Below are positions 33,277-42,832 of a stretch of DNA of 64,000 bases, piece by piece. Below the pieces are notes generated by a model. That model was not told the DNA's origin, did no database searches, and saw only the letters and a list, made by a program, of their open reading frames with translations. How positions within the stretch are numbered: the first letter of the stretch is position 1; each line of letters begins with the position of its first letter. The DNA is from Parabacteroides sp. AD58 (lineage in GTDB: Bacteria; Bacteroidota; Bacteroidia; Bacteroidales; Tannerellaceae), in contig NZ_CP146284.1 of the NCBI RefSeq assembly GCF_023744375.2, positions 992,001 through 1,056,000 of the forward strand, in the 5' to 3' direction. The position numbers were made by a program, and so were the translations under genes.

Positions 33277-35481
33277 TTACTTTTTATAAATAAGAATTTT
33301 AGTTTCTAATTTTGTTGGGTCGGATTCCTCTTCTATAAAATTCACATAGAATGTTCCTTCCATCTCACCATTTTTCATTTTTTCTAATATATTACGTCCT
33401 TCATCCGACAGATATATTTTGTCATTTATATCATATAGATCTTTTATAAGGATAATACTCTGGTTAAACACGCTTGGCACAGTTTTGAAGAAATTGTTAA
33501 TGAAATTTTTACCGAATGCAGAGAATGGAGCATCTGCTATAAACGGATAATTAAATTTTTTCTCTCCTATTTTAGAAGATATGATAGCCATAACAACAGC
33601 TATCTTTTTCATTCTTTGGAATCCTTCAGAGGCACCAGATAACTCATCACCTTTATCATTTATAACTTTAACTTCAATGGCATCGTATGACGTCTTTTCA
33701 AAACGCATTGTTCCTCCAAGCACATTGTTTCCTTCTGTTAGAAGCTTATAATATTCATTAGACTTCTTTTCTAAGTTTGATATAACTTCGTCATAGATTC
33801 TCTTCTTAGTATTATCGAAAATCTGTGTAGCGTCTGAAATTACATCGACTAATTCTGCATATTGTGCAGGTACTTTATCTCCCCCCAAATTTGAGAGTTT
33901 GTCTTCATAATTTTTTATATTATTAGCTATTTCACTTATATGGTTTTGGGCTTCTGTAATACACTTTTTATAGTGCTCAATGTCCCATAATGCTTTGTTA
34001 TATAAACTTAAAAGATTCTGATCACTTTCTCCAAACAATGATGTTTTATTTCCACCATAATTAAAAAAAGAGCTTTTTGCATCCTCTTTCTCTTCTTCTT
34101 TCTTCTTAAGTTTATTCTGTAATTCTTTAATAGCAACTCTTTCTTTGGCTATTGAACCAAAGATATGATCTGTATTAATGTATTTGGCTACTGATGTATG
34201 GATGCTATCAAAGAAATTATGCATATCAGATTCTTTTTTCTCCGAAGCTAAACTTAGAGATTTAGAACGGTTTCTTAACATCTGAATATGTTTATGAGAA
34301 TCATCACCTTCCTCAAAAGGTTTACCACACACAAAGCATATATGTTCTTTAAGCATTTTCTCTAATGAAACATCATCAGGGCTTCCTTCTGGGAGGATAC
34401 CCAGCGTAGAAATCAATTCAGTAGGGTTGTTTTTTATTTTTCTTTTTAATCTTTCTTCGCTATATTTCTCTTTTATCTCGGTGAATATACCGACTTTCCC
34501 TTCTGTTCCTATCAAAATCCAAGGAATGTAGCTTCTGAAAATATTCTCATTAATTGTTGCTAATTTGTTCTCTATTTGCAAATGTAATTCATCTTCTTCC
34601 TTTTCAATTTTTTTGAACAAGGTCTGATATTTTACCCTTTCTTCAGTGTTGGCAATTTGTGATTGTATAGACTTTACTTTTTCTGTTGCTTTTTGCAACT
34701 CTTCTTTATATTTGCTAATCTGCAACTCTATATTATCCTTCTTCTTCTCTAAATCATCTATTTTCTTTTGTAAATCTTCAAACTGTGCTCTATTCTCAGT
34801 ACATGTTTCTTGTTTTTTCTTTAAGTCGGTTCGTGATAATTTACTAAAATATGTACACGATTTTTCTATTACATTCAATTCTTTTATGTCTGTAAGAGTT
34901 TCTATCGTATTTGTTAATTTAGAAGAATTTGATAAATCAACAATCTCATCGATAGCTTCACCTTGCAGTAATGCGTATGGTTGAATAGTGCTATTAATGA
35001 GCTTATTCTTTATAATTTCTTCTTGTTCCTCTATATCATAAACACAAGTTGAGTTGTTTGTATATAGGTCTGTTTTATTAATGTCGATAAAAGCTTCTGA
35101 AATATTCCAGTCGTCCGGATTACTTGTGCTGGCGTCATCCACTTTCTTTGTGAATTTGATTCTTTTCTCAATAGAATATCGAAATCTATCATCTTCAAAC
35201 TCTATAATCACTCCACACTCAGGTGAGATCTCACAGAGTTTAGCTCTATCTGATAACATTTTTAATGGTTCCAGACGAGCAGATTTTATAGATCTTGTGT
35301 CCGAATCATAGATTTGATCTCTTAGAATCCACAGAATGCCATTAAAGCATTTTGATTTACCCATACCATTATCAGCATTGATAATGTTCAATCCTGTTTT
35401 AAAGTAATAACTATTTTGAGCATAGTCGCCATAATAGTTATAGAAGTTCTTGAATGCGAATCTATTTATGATTGTTGCCAT
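33277..35481 (-). CDS. SMC/Rad50-like AAA ATPase linked to dnd genes
   Basis: From ATG 35481 the protein has 734 residues (a TTG at 35496 overlaps the previous gene and was rejected). The N-terminus has a Rad50/SbcC-type P-loop, INADNGMGKSKCFNGILWIL, near residue 35. A long coiled coil covers about residues 190-280 and 420-560. Between its arms is CFVCGKPFEEGDD, a CxxC that resembles a zinc hook. The C-terminal part has ELSGASEGFQRMKKIAVVMAII (signature) and FNYPFIADAPFSAFG (Walker B). It is distinct from DndD in the same operon. It would be an energy-using DNA-sensing subunit of the effector module; the exact function is unknown. Confidence 0.8.
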   Translation of the reverse strand: MATIINRFAFKNFYNYYGDYAQNSYYFKTGLNIINADNGMGKSKCFNGILWILRDQIYDSDTRSIKSARLEPLKMLSDRAKLCEISPECGVIIEFEDDRFRYSIEKRIKFTKKVDDASTSNPDDWNISEAFIDINKTDLYTNNSTCVYDIEEQEEIIKNKLINSTIQPYALLQGEAIDEIVDLSNSSKLTNTIETLTDIKELNVIEKSCTYFSKLSRTDLKKKQETCTENRAQFEDLQKKIDDLEKKKDNIELQISKYKEELQKATEKVKSIQSQIANTEERVKYQTLFKKIEKEEDELHLQIENKLATINENIFRSYIPWILIGTEGKVGIFTEIKEKYSEERLKRKIKNNPTELISTLGILPEGSPDDVSLEKMLKEHICFVCGKPFEEGDDSHKHIQMLRNRSKSLSLASEKKESDMHNFFDSIHTSVAKYINTDHIFGSIAKERVAIKELQNKLKKKEEEKEDAKSSFFNYGGNKTSLFGESDQNLLSLYNKALWDIEHYKKCITEAQNHISEIANNIKNYEDKLSNLGGDKVPAQYAELVDVISDATQIFDNTKKRIYDEVISNLEKKSNEYYKLLTEGNNVLGGTMRFEKTSYDAIEVKVINDKGDELSGASEGFQRMKKIAVVMAIISSKIGEKKFNYPFIADAPFSAFGKNFINNFFKTVPSVFNQSIILIKDLYDINDKIYLSDEGRNILEKMKNGEMEGTFYVNFIEEESDPTKLETKILIYKK

Positions 35482-35485
35482 ATTT

Positions 35486-35698
35486 TTAAATATCAAATTT
35501 CATCTTAATAGACTTATACACCTGTGTATCTGGAATATTCTGAGTCTTAAGGCGAATAATCTCCTTTAAAATCTCAATAATCTTATACTCTGACTCTTTA
35601 TCAAATGTAACATTCTGAATGACACTTTCTGGAATATTATATTTTTCTCTCAGAATAGGGTCTTTTAAAACCTCTTTAAGTAGTTCTTTTGTTGTCAT
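35486..35698 (-). CDS. 70-aa small protein of the dnd-linked operon
   Basis: The 70 residues (MTTKELLKEVLKDPILREKY, then IPESVIQNVTFDKESEYKIIEILKEIIRLKTQ, then VYKSIKMKFDI) are mostly helical and charged. The stop is 4 bases before the ATPase start and the start is 7 bases after the helicase stop, so the gene is real and tightly coupled to both. Small proteins of this size are known beside phosphorothioation and other DNA-modification restriction genes; I believe it is one of them, with moderate certainty. A subunit linker role between helicase and ATPase is inferred. Confidence 0.65.
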   Translation of the reverse strand: MTTKELLKEVLKDPILREKYNIPESVIQNVTFDKESEYKIIEILKEIIRLKTQNIPDTQVYKSIKMKFDI

Positions 35699-35705
35699 TA
35701 TTATG

Positions 35706-37850
35706 TTATTTATTTATTTCATCGATTAAGATACTAATTTCTAATTCATAATGCTGCAAAAGTTCACTTAAATTTTCAACAGCTTCATTATAATTTGAAG
35801 AAAGATCAGCAAAGTAAGCTACTCTCATAAGTTCTTTCTTAACCAAAGACCTTTCCATTTCATAAAATTGATTACTCGTTTTCCTATAATCAGGAACTAC
35901 AACCATGTCATAAATATACGCAAATGCCTTTTCTTTATGTTGTCGAAGTAAACGTCCCCTTCTTTGTATAAATTGCCTAGGATTTCCTGTGCTTGAAGTA
36001 AATATACCTACTTCCGCCCTTGGTACATCTACTCCTTCATCAAGACATTTCATTGCAAATAACATATCTATTTTTCCCTCTGCAAATGCCCGTAGCTTTT
36101 CTTTGTTATCTTTATCTGATCCAATAAATGTATTTGTTTTGATTTCTGGATATTTTTGATCTACTATACTTTTAAGTCTCATAATAAAACTCTCTAGATT
36201 TTCAGTTTGATAATCGATGCCTTCAGGAGCATACACAAAACAATATTTAAGATGTTGTTTTAAATGAAGTTCATCAATAATATCTTCAAATACTTTATAT
36301 TTGTCTTGTGCCTTATGAATAATTCGTTTTCTAGTCATTAACAAATTTTGCACTTCAGGTTCTTCTTTAAATTTACCTGTCTTGCTATCAAAATATTGTA
36401 ATAAAATCCTAGTATAGTAAATGTATTTATCCATTTCTTCGTCATTCAAATACACAATATGAGGATAATATAAATAATTCACAAGATAACCCTTATCTAT
36501 AGCTTCTCTCATAGAAAAGCTATAACAATATGGTGGTGAATCATTAAAGCATTGTTCTATATATTGTGTACCCTCCTCATCAAAAGCCCTGGATGGTGTT
36601 GCTGATAATGCTATTCTCTTTTTTATCGTGAGATTTTTAAAACATTCAAGAACACCTTTACTTCCCACATTATGAGCTTCATCGGCTATCAGAATCATGG
36701 AATCATCTTTAGCTAACTCATTTATTAGTTTTTGAAATAAAGTGTCTTTAAAAGATGCATAAGTTGATATGATAATGAAATTATTATCTATTCCCCAGCC
36801 TATATCATTTTTTAATTCTGTTAAATCCTTTTTCCAATTTGTTTCCCCATTTACTATGTATATATTCGAAAAACAAAATTTTTTAATCTCCCCTATCCAT
36901 TGATATACTAAGTCTATAGTAGGAACAAGAATTAATACTTTATACTTTTGAGTCCTTTTATATTCTTCTAATACACAATTAAGCGATGTAATAGTTTTAC
37001 CAGTTCCTGTTGCCATAGCAAATACTCCATTACATTTATGTTCCAACCATTTATTATAGGCTTCAATCTGATATTCTCTTGGTCCAGATTCGTACGGGAA
37101 TTTAGGTACATATTCTGTATTCATGTCATCTCTTTTATATTTTTCCTGTTTAATAAACTCTTCCTCTTTAGAAAGGAGATCTTTTATATCTTTTGCTGGA
37201 AATGATTTTGTTATTTCTTTTGTTAAAAATTTCGCACTAAATACGTCTACATCCTTAATCTCACCATTAAAATAAGCATTAAACTGACTTTCATAATCTA
37301 TAACTGAATCAATATCTTTCCAGGAGAATGTACATGATATGGTTTCAATGTTTTTTGACATTAGAGCATTAGCCGTAAAATTTAATGAACCGTTAAATGC
37401 TACTTTATCTCCCTGTCTATCAGTAAATATTCCAAATTTCTGATGAGCTATTCCACCCGTTTTGGGTATTATAATTTTTATATCAATGCGTTTTTTACTT
37501 ATAAGGTATGATAAACAATTAAAGAAATGTTCATCTCTTTCCGATAGAATCTTATATAAAGTCTTGAAGTCGGTAAGAAACTTGTCTTCTATAAATTTCT
37601 TAGGTTCTATAGTAAACGCAGTAAAGTCTTCCTCAGATACATATTGATTTATATATAATCGCATTATACCTCCGTTTGATATAAACGAAGCAAATCCATA
37701 TGAGAGTACATTTATACCAGCGGAGCTAAAGAATCCTAATCCCATATCAAATTTTTCACTGTTTGTTAAACAATCAGTAAAAAAGTCTATTGGTGTTTTT
37801 TTCGTCCCGCTTGATGAATATATGTAATATAGTTTTAAATCTTTAAGCAT
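35706..37850 (-). CDS. Phospholipase D-domain / DEAD-DEAH helicase fusion
   Basis: The 714-residue protein has two parts. Residues about 1-200 are PLD-like, with HQKFGIFTDRQGDKVAFNGSLNFTANAL holding an H-x-K and GS-x-N as in HKD nucleases. Residues about 245-700 are a superfamily 2 helicase: REYQIEAYNKWLEH (Q motif), GVFAMATGTGKTITSL (motif I), LVPTIDLVYQW (Ia), LIADEAHNVG (DEAH, II), ALSATPSRAFDE (III), and DVPRAEVGIFTSSTGNPRQFIQRRGRLLRQH (V-VI). Nuclease plus translocase in one chain is typical of restriction factors. It overlaps the upstream gene by 8 bases. It is the best candidate for the cutting subunit of the system; activity is inferred. Confidence 0.85.
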   Translation of the reverse strand: MLKDLKLYYIYSSSGTKKTPIDFFTDCLTNSEKFDMGLGFFSSAGINVLSYGFASFISNGGIMRLYINQYVSEEDFTAFTIEPKKFIEDKFLTDFKTLYKILSERDEHFFNCLSYLISKKRIDIKIIIPKTGGIAHQKFGIFTDRQGDKVAFNGSLNFTANALMSKNIETISCTFSWKDIDSVIDYESQFNAYFNGEIKDVDVFSAKFLTKEITKSFPAKDIKDLLSKEEEFIKQEKYKRDDMNTEYVPKFPYESGPREYQIEAYNKWLEHKCNGVFAMATGTGKTITSLNCVLEEYKRTQKYKVLILVPTIDLVYQWIGEIKKFCFSNIYIVNGETNWKKDLTELKNDIGWGIDNNFIIISTYASFKDTLFQKLINELAKDDSMILIADEAHNVGSKGVLECFKNLTIKKRIALSATPSRAFDEEGTQYIEQCFNDSPPYCYSFSMREAIDKGYLVNYLYYPHIVYLNDEEMDKYIYYTRILLQYFDSKTGKFKEEPEVQNLLMTRKRIIHKAQDKYKVFEDIIDELHLKQHLKYCFVYAPEGIDYQTENLESFIMRLKSIVDQKYPEIKTNTFIGSDKDNKEKLRAFAEGKIDMLFAMKCLDEGVDVPRAEVGIFTSSTGNPRQFIQRRGRLLRQHKEKAFAYIYDMVVVPDYRKTSNQFYEMERSLVKKELMRVAYFADLSSNYNEAVENLSELLQHYELEISILIDEINK

Positions 37851-40275
37851 TATTCCATAAATAGATAATGTTAATAAATAATTCCTCTTGCCAATCTTTT
37901 AGTTCACCATTATTAAATATGGTATTATTCTTATAATACCATCGTTTTAAATGTTCAGGTAAATACCTATTTCCTTTTTCTCTTAAATACTCAGTCAATT
38001 CATTATATCTATTTCTCCACATATAATCTGCATATGATATATCTAAATCTCCATATTGATCAATTATCAAGTCAAAAAGTTCTTTTTCTTTTTCTGATAA
38101 TGTTCCTTTTTCTTTTTTCTTTTTTTGAACATTCCAGAATCTATTCAGTCTAACTTCTGAGTCGTCTGCTGTTGAGTAATTATACGGGAATCTATTATTT
38201 TTTAAAATGAATGCTATTAGTAAATCAATACTTGTTTTGAAATCCCTTCTTTCAATGTCTTCTGATAACCTTTCATAACATGAATTATATTCTTCTTTTG
38301 TTATTCCTATATATCTTACTCCATCTTTAATATATACAGAGAATAATTTATTTGCTTCAGCTTGCAGATTAGAAACAATACTTTTCTCACTCGTTGAAGG
38401 CCTGTATTTTTTAATATATTTAACTAAATCATTCACAGAAGCTATATGTTCAGTTGTCTGCATAATGTACTCTAATGCAAATTCTCTGATTGTTCCTCCC
38501 CTTTTGTATCCTTTATTCCATTCTTTGAGAGTATATGTACTCGTTCTTCCGATGGCACTTAAATTGGTATTAATATTTATTGAAGCAGCTATACTACTTA
38601 TAGTAACATTTCTGTCAGGATATTTTTTGACAAAGACTTCGTAAATTTCATCTTTGCTCATTGCTGAGCCGTGATCCCTTATTATATCTTCTACTATATC
38701 AGGTATATTTCTATAAGAGTTAGCTTCTATAATAATATAGTTGCCATCAAATAAACAATCATAACATCTTGCTAGTATATACCTGCAAGCTTTTTCTATT
38801 TTCTCAAAATATTCATATTGGATATTTCCTCTAAAGAAATCAAGAATATATCCATTAAGATTTAACTTATAGTCTTGATTATGTTTGTCGTTGTAAACCT
38901 CATTAAAATTTTGAAGAAATAGTTGAAAGTCAAATATCTGATTTAACTCTTCCGGAACAATATTAAGATTAAGTCTTTTATTATCAGGGTTTAACAATGT
39001 TTCTTTTGCATTTCCTAAAATATAATAATTATTGGATATTATAGATAACACCCACAATAAGAAGTTATTTTTGAATTTTGTATATTCATTAGAATTAACA
39101 AATTTAATAGTATTGTTATCATAATATGAAAGATCTATATACTCTTTGCTAGATATATATTTAATTCGGCTTTCTAAGTTATCAAATATACTGAACTTTA
39201 TTTGCCTAATTCTTTCACCAGTCAGATCAAGCATAGTGATCAGCTCATCTCTTGATTTTAAGACTTGTCCTACATAAATGTTTATCTGTCCTTCTAAAAT
39301 TATTTTATCCCTAGCGCTTAAGCTGTTCAAATACATTTGTATAATCTCAAATATAGGAAGATGCCCCAATCTCCTTTTTTCTGAGAATATTATATCAATA
39401 TTGGATACCGAAAGAATATTGTCAGACACAAATTTTTGCTTTTCAATAAGTTCGTTTCTACTCTCTTCTGTTTCATCATTTACTTTTGATGCTATCTCTT
39501 TGATGTATTGAAAAAAATTTGTAAGTTCTGGTATACTTTTCTCCCCTACATTTTTTATGTCTCCGATGGAAAACTTTGAATCAGATATTTTAATATACAA
39601 CTCGTTTAAAGAATTATGACAGCCTTTAAGAAGGGTATTAAAAGCATTTTGAGATCTAACTGACAATTTCTTTATTTCTGAACTTATCATTGGCCAAATG
39701 CTATCCAAATTTATAGTTAGTGCTACTTCGTGATTTTGTACATTTGTGTCTTCTGACTTCAATGTTATTCCCTTTGCTTTACGTAGTTCATCTGCAATAT
39801 TAAGTATTTGTAATATGGTTTTTCTACCAGCGTTTCTTACTTTTGGATGTGTCACTTCATCTTTAAAATCAAGAATGAATTCATAAAATTCTTCATCTGT
39901 AAAACATCTCGATTTTATCCCGTTAAGAACATTTTTTGCTCTTGTATCTACTTTTTTTAAAGCTTCCTCATAAATAATCCTATAGACACCTTCTTCTTCA
40001 TCTTGCTTAACTAGACTTTCACTTACATTAATATTTATATTTTTAAAACCATCCTTCAGATTGTCCTTGGAATTATCAAGTGGTAAATCATTTTCATTTC
40101 CCGCAATAGAGATTTGTAGAGCCTGTAATTCCTTATATATACAGGCTCTATCTTCAGGAACATCATTTAATCTTACATCATCTATACTTTCAATATCATT
40201 CTCAATGCAATAGAGATAAGTTTCTCCAGATATTTCTCCTTCATCGTATAGATATGATATTAATCTATTCTCCAT
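37843..40275 (-). CDS. Large protein with alpha-CTD-like, sigma-4-like and HTH parts
   Basis: I do not recognise the whole 810-residue protein, but parts are readable. Residues about 105-165 and 200-260 each end in a helix-hairpin-helix turn (VRNAGRKTILQIL and IKNVGEKSIPELTNF), as in the RNA polymerase alpha C-terminal domain. Residues about 318-372 resemble sigma-70 region 4: LSARDKIILEGQI, then LTGERIRQIKFSIFDNLESR. Residues about 520-590 (VEDIIRDHGSAMSKDEIYEVFVKKYP) look like a HARE-HTH or RpoE-delta-type winged helix. The last 130 residues carry repeats like helicase-associated domains. It overlaps dndE by 11 bases and the helicase gene by 8. Sequence-specific DNA binding is likely; its task is unknown. 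Confidence 0.75.
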   Translation of the reverse strand: MENRLISYLYDEGEISGETYLYCIENDIESIDDVRLNDVPEDRACIYKELQALQISIAGNENDLPLDNSKDNLKDGFKNININVSESLVKQDEEEGVYRIIYEEALKKVDTRAKNVLNGIKSRCFTDEEFYEFILDFKDEVTHPKVRNAGRKTILQILNIADELRKAKGITLKSEDTNVQNHEVALTINLDSIWPMISSEIKKLSVRSQNAFNTLLKGCHNSLNELYIKISDSKFSIGDIKNVGEKSIPELTNFFQYIKEIASKVNDETEESRNELIEKQKFVSDNILSVSNIDIIFSEKRRLGHLPIFEIIQMYLNSLSARDKIILEGQINIYVGQVLKSRDELITMLDLTGERIRQIKFSIFDNLESRIKYISSKEYIDLSYYDNNTIKFVNSNEYTKFKNNFLLWVLSIISNNYYILGNAKETLLNPDNKRLNLNIVPEELNQIFDFQLFLQNFNEVYNDKHNQDYKLNLNGYILDFFRGNIQYEYFEKIEKACRYILARCYDCLFDGNYIIIEANSYRNIPDIVEDIIRDHGSAMSKDEIYEVFVKKYPDRNVTISSIAASININTNLSAIGRTSTYTLKEWNKGYKRGGTIREFALEYIMQTTEHIASVNDLVKYIKKYRPSTSEKSIVSNLQAEANKLFSVYIKDGVRYIGITKEEYNSCYERLSEDIERRDFKTSIDLLIAFILKNNRFPYNYSTADDSEVRLNRFWNVQKKKKEKGTLSEKEKELFDLIIDQYGDLDISYADYMWRNRYNELTEYLREKGNRYLPEHLKRWYYKNNTIFNNGELKDWQEELFINIIYLWNNA

Positions 40276-40678
40276 TCGTTAATTCTAAAAAACTTTCAAG
40301 ACCTTTTTCTATTTTATCAATCAGATAATCCATTCCATTAAGATTGGGATTCTCTTTCATCTCTTTATTCATCATTTCAAGACCATCGTCTATGTGCATC
40401 TTGATATATTTAGGTATATCTTTATCAGTTTTATATAAATTATAATGAACACATATAAGTCCAATATAGAAATTAATAAAGTTACCGAACAAAACACTTT
40501 TAGAGTATTCTTTACCTTGAGAATCTTGTATATCAGATAAATTCATTTTTTTCCCAGATGATAAAGAATAAGCTAAAGCTATTCTAGCGACAATATTTTC
40601 AGCCCCCAAGTTGAAATTGCGACTAAGTAAAGTCACAACTTCTTTATTTTTCTTTGAAGTCTTGATTTGTGTAAACAT
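40265..40678 (-). CDS. dndE: DNA phosphorothioation protein DndE
   Basis: DndE is a small helical protein needed for DNA phosphorothioation and reported to bind nicked DNA. The 137 residues (MFTQIKTSKKNKEVVTLLSRNFNLGAENIVARIALAYSLSSGKK, then KSVLFGNFINFYIGLICVHYNLY, and DIPKYIKMHIDDGLEMM) fit the family in length, order and helical content. It lies 6 bases after dndD. The frame overlaps the start of the 810-aa gene by 11 bases, so translation is coupled. No DndB repressor is present in the operon. Confidence 0.85.
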   Translation of the reverse strand: MFTQIKTSKKNKEVVTLLSRNFNLGAENIVARIALAYSLSSGKKMNLSDIQDSQGKEYSKSVLFGNFINFYIGLICVHYNLYKTDKDIPKYIKMHIDDGLEMMNKEMKENPNLNGMDYLIDKIEKGLESFLELTNGE

Positions 40679-40684
40679 AACCTC

Positions 40685-42832
40685 TCACTTTGTTATATAA
40701 TCAAATAAATTTAATGGTTCTACTTCATTTATCATTGATACACCATTTTTATTAATAATACAATATGTTTTATTAATATATGGGTATAGTAGTTCATATT
40801 CACTATATGATAGTTCTTTACCTAACAAAGGGAATATAACAACTTGTCTTGCTATATTAGGATAGAATTTTTTTATAACATTCTTTGAGTGAATGCTATC
40901 AAACTTCTGTAAAGGGCTATCAATAAAAATAGGAAAATCGATTCCTGATTCATCGACTAAAGCTTTTAATATAGATGTTGCATACAGTTGCTGTTCCCCC
41001 TTTGACAATTTGTCCTTTTTTATATTTTGTCCTTTATCGTCTAATAGGTTTATCTCAATTGTATCTGACAACAAATCTACTCTTACATCTTTTATAAAAT
41101 CAGATTTATGCATTAATGACGCAATCGCAGCTTTCAATTTCATTTCAATTGAGTTCTTTCTTTTTTCTTTTAATTTATTAAGGAATAATGTTATTTCTTT
41201 TATAAGCCTTTCTGCTATTTCATCCTTTTCCTTTTCATAGCCTTCAATCTTTATTGCTTTCAGTACTTCTGATAAGTTTTTCTTTTTAATTGTCAACTCT
41301 TTGTTTTTTACACCAAACTTCTCTGATATGCTTCTTATTTCTTTTTCTAAATATACTATATTTGATTCAACCAATGCCTTCTTCTCTCTAATTTCTTTTA
41401 TCTGTATATCCTTATTATCATATTCAGCAGCACTTACTATCTTTTGGGTTTTAACTATAAAGTTATTCGTAGTTTTTATTTCCCTCACCAGTTGCTTGAA
41501 TGTTGAATTAAATGAGTAACGAATATTATCGAATAGGGCATTAAAGTCACGACTTTCGATTTGATTGAAATCCAATAATATTTTCCCTTGTACTTTCTCA
41601 GACTCCACTTCATCCTTGCATTCACATTCAGATAAAGAATCATCAAGTATTTGTCTTACTTTTCTTGATTGATTCTCTGATAAATTTATCTTGTTTAACT
41701 TATCAATTATAGTGCTATAAATTTTATTTAATGAAGCATTAATAGCATCTGCATCCTTTAATCCATTCTTTATTTTATCCTCAGAATTTACTTGCTCATA
41801 AAGTGAATATAACAATTTACCAGATATAGCGAAAGGTGCTAAATCTAGCATATCCTTAAGATCATTTTTCAATGTTTCTACTTTAGCTTTTAATGTATTG
41901 AGTAATTCTTTCTTCTTATTCAAGTCCTCAATACTCATAGCGTTACCTTCTCTAATTAATTGGACCTGTAAGCTATCTTTTTCGTGACGATATTGTGTTA
42001 ATAATAATTCTTTTTCTTCTCTTAACTGCTCTAATATCGTAATCTCCTTTTCCAATGATTCAACTTCATCAGTCATTTTATCTAATTTTTTTTCAGAAAT
42101 ATTAATTCCACTAACTTTTCTGAATTTAATTCTTAGATTCTCCAGATTACGTTTTATATCTTCATATTTTTTTATTCCTAAAACTTCACTATACGCAATA
42201 CTTAATCTTTTCTTTTCTTCTACACTTTTTGTTTCAGCGAGATTTACTATTTTTTCAGCATCAAAAAAGAAAAACTTAGCTATGTCTTTAGATAAGATGA
42301 AATCGTTAATAAATATATCATAACCTACCTCTTTTGCTAGCTCATTTGTTTGTTCATCTATAAGAACCTCTATTGTTTCATTTTCTAACAATAAGTCGTA
42401 TGTCCTTTTAATTCTTATTTCTCTACAAGGTATGGATGGAATGAATACATCTGATAAGTTTATTTCTACAGAATATTGTGTTTCATCCTGCAAATCTTCA
42501 TACTTACCCACATATCCATTCTTCTGAAGAAATTTCTTCTCTTCTGATGTTATATTTAGCTTAGAAACTTCAGGAATCAACTGCTTATTTAAATTCATTC
42601 TTGCATAGTTTTTATATCCTTGCGCATCGTTGATTTCCCTACGAAACCTCTCATCTACATCTACCATTAGCTTCCCATAAAAGCACCATACCAATGATGT
42701 TAAAAATGTTGTTTTCCCAAAGCCATTATTCCCAGCTATAAGATATACATTTTTAGTACCATCCTTAAATGTTACTTTATTGATTCCCTTATAAGATCTA
42801 TAGTTCTTTAATATGATTGAATTTATAAACAT
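40685..42832 (-). CDS. dndD: DNA phosphorothioation ATPase DndD
   Basis: The 715-residue protein is an SMC/RecF-like ATPase: MFINSIILKNYRSYKGINKVTF, then LIAGNNGFGKTTFLTSLVWCFYGKL (Walker A, about residue 38), a long coiled coil over about residues 215-330 and 430-560, then KDKLSKGEQQLYATSILKALV (signature) and IDFPIFIDSPLQKFDS (Walker B). The order YRSY.G and FGKTT.L matches DndD (SpfD). It is thought to give energy or nick DNA for sulfur insertion with DndC and DndE. Its start overlaps dndC by 10 bases. Confidence 0.9.
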   Translation of the reverse strand: MFINSIILKNYRSYKGINKVTFKDGTKNVYLIAGNNGFGKTTFLTSLVWCFYGKLMVDVDERFRREINDAQGYKNYARMNLNKQLIPEVSKLNITSEEKKFLQKNGYVGKYEDLQDETQYSVEINLSDVFIPSIPCREIRIKRTYDLLLENETIEVLIDEQTNELAKEVGYDIFINDFILSKDIAKFFFFDAEKIVNLAETKSVEEKKRLSIAYSEVLGIKKYEDIKRNLENLRIKFRKVSGINISEKKLDKMTDEVESLEKEITILEQLREEKELLLTQYRHEKDSLQVQLIREGNAMSIEDLNKKKELLNTLKAKVETLKNDLKDMLDLAPFAISGKLLYSLYEQVNSEDKIKNGLKDADAINASLNKIYSTIIDKLNKINLSENQSRKVRQILDDSLSECECKDEVESEKVQGKILLDFNQIESRDFNALFDNIRYSFNSTFKQLVREIKTTNNFIVKTQKIVSAAEYDNKDIQIKEIREKKALVESNIVYLEKEIRSISEKFGVKNKELTIKKKNLSEVLKAIKIEGYEKEKDEIAERLIKEITLFLNKLKEKRKNSIEMKLKAAIASLMHKSDFIKDVRVDLLSDTIEINLLDDKGQNIKKDKLSKGEQQLYATSILKALVDESGIDFPIFIDSPLQKFDSIHSKNVIKKFYPNIARQVVIFPLLGKELSYSEYELLYPYINKTYCIINKNGVSMINEVEPLNLFDYITK

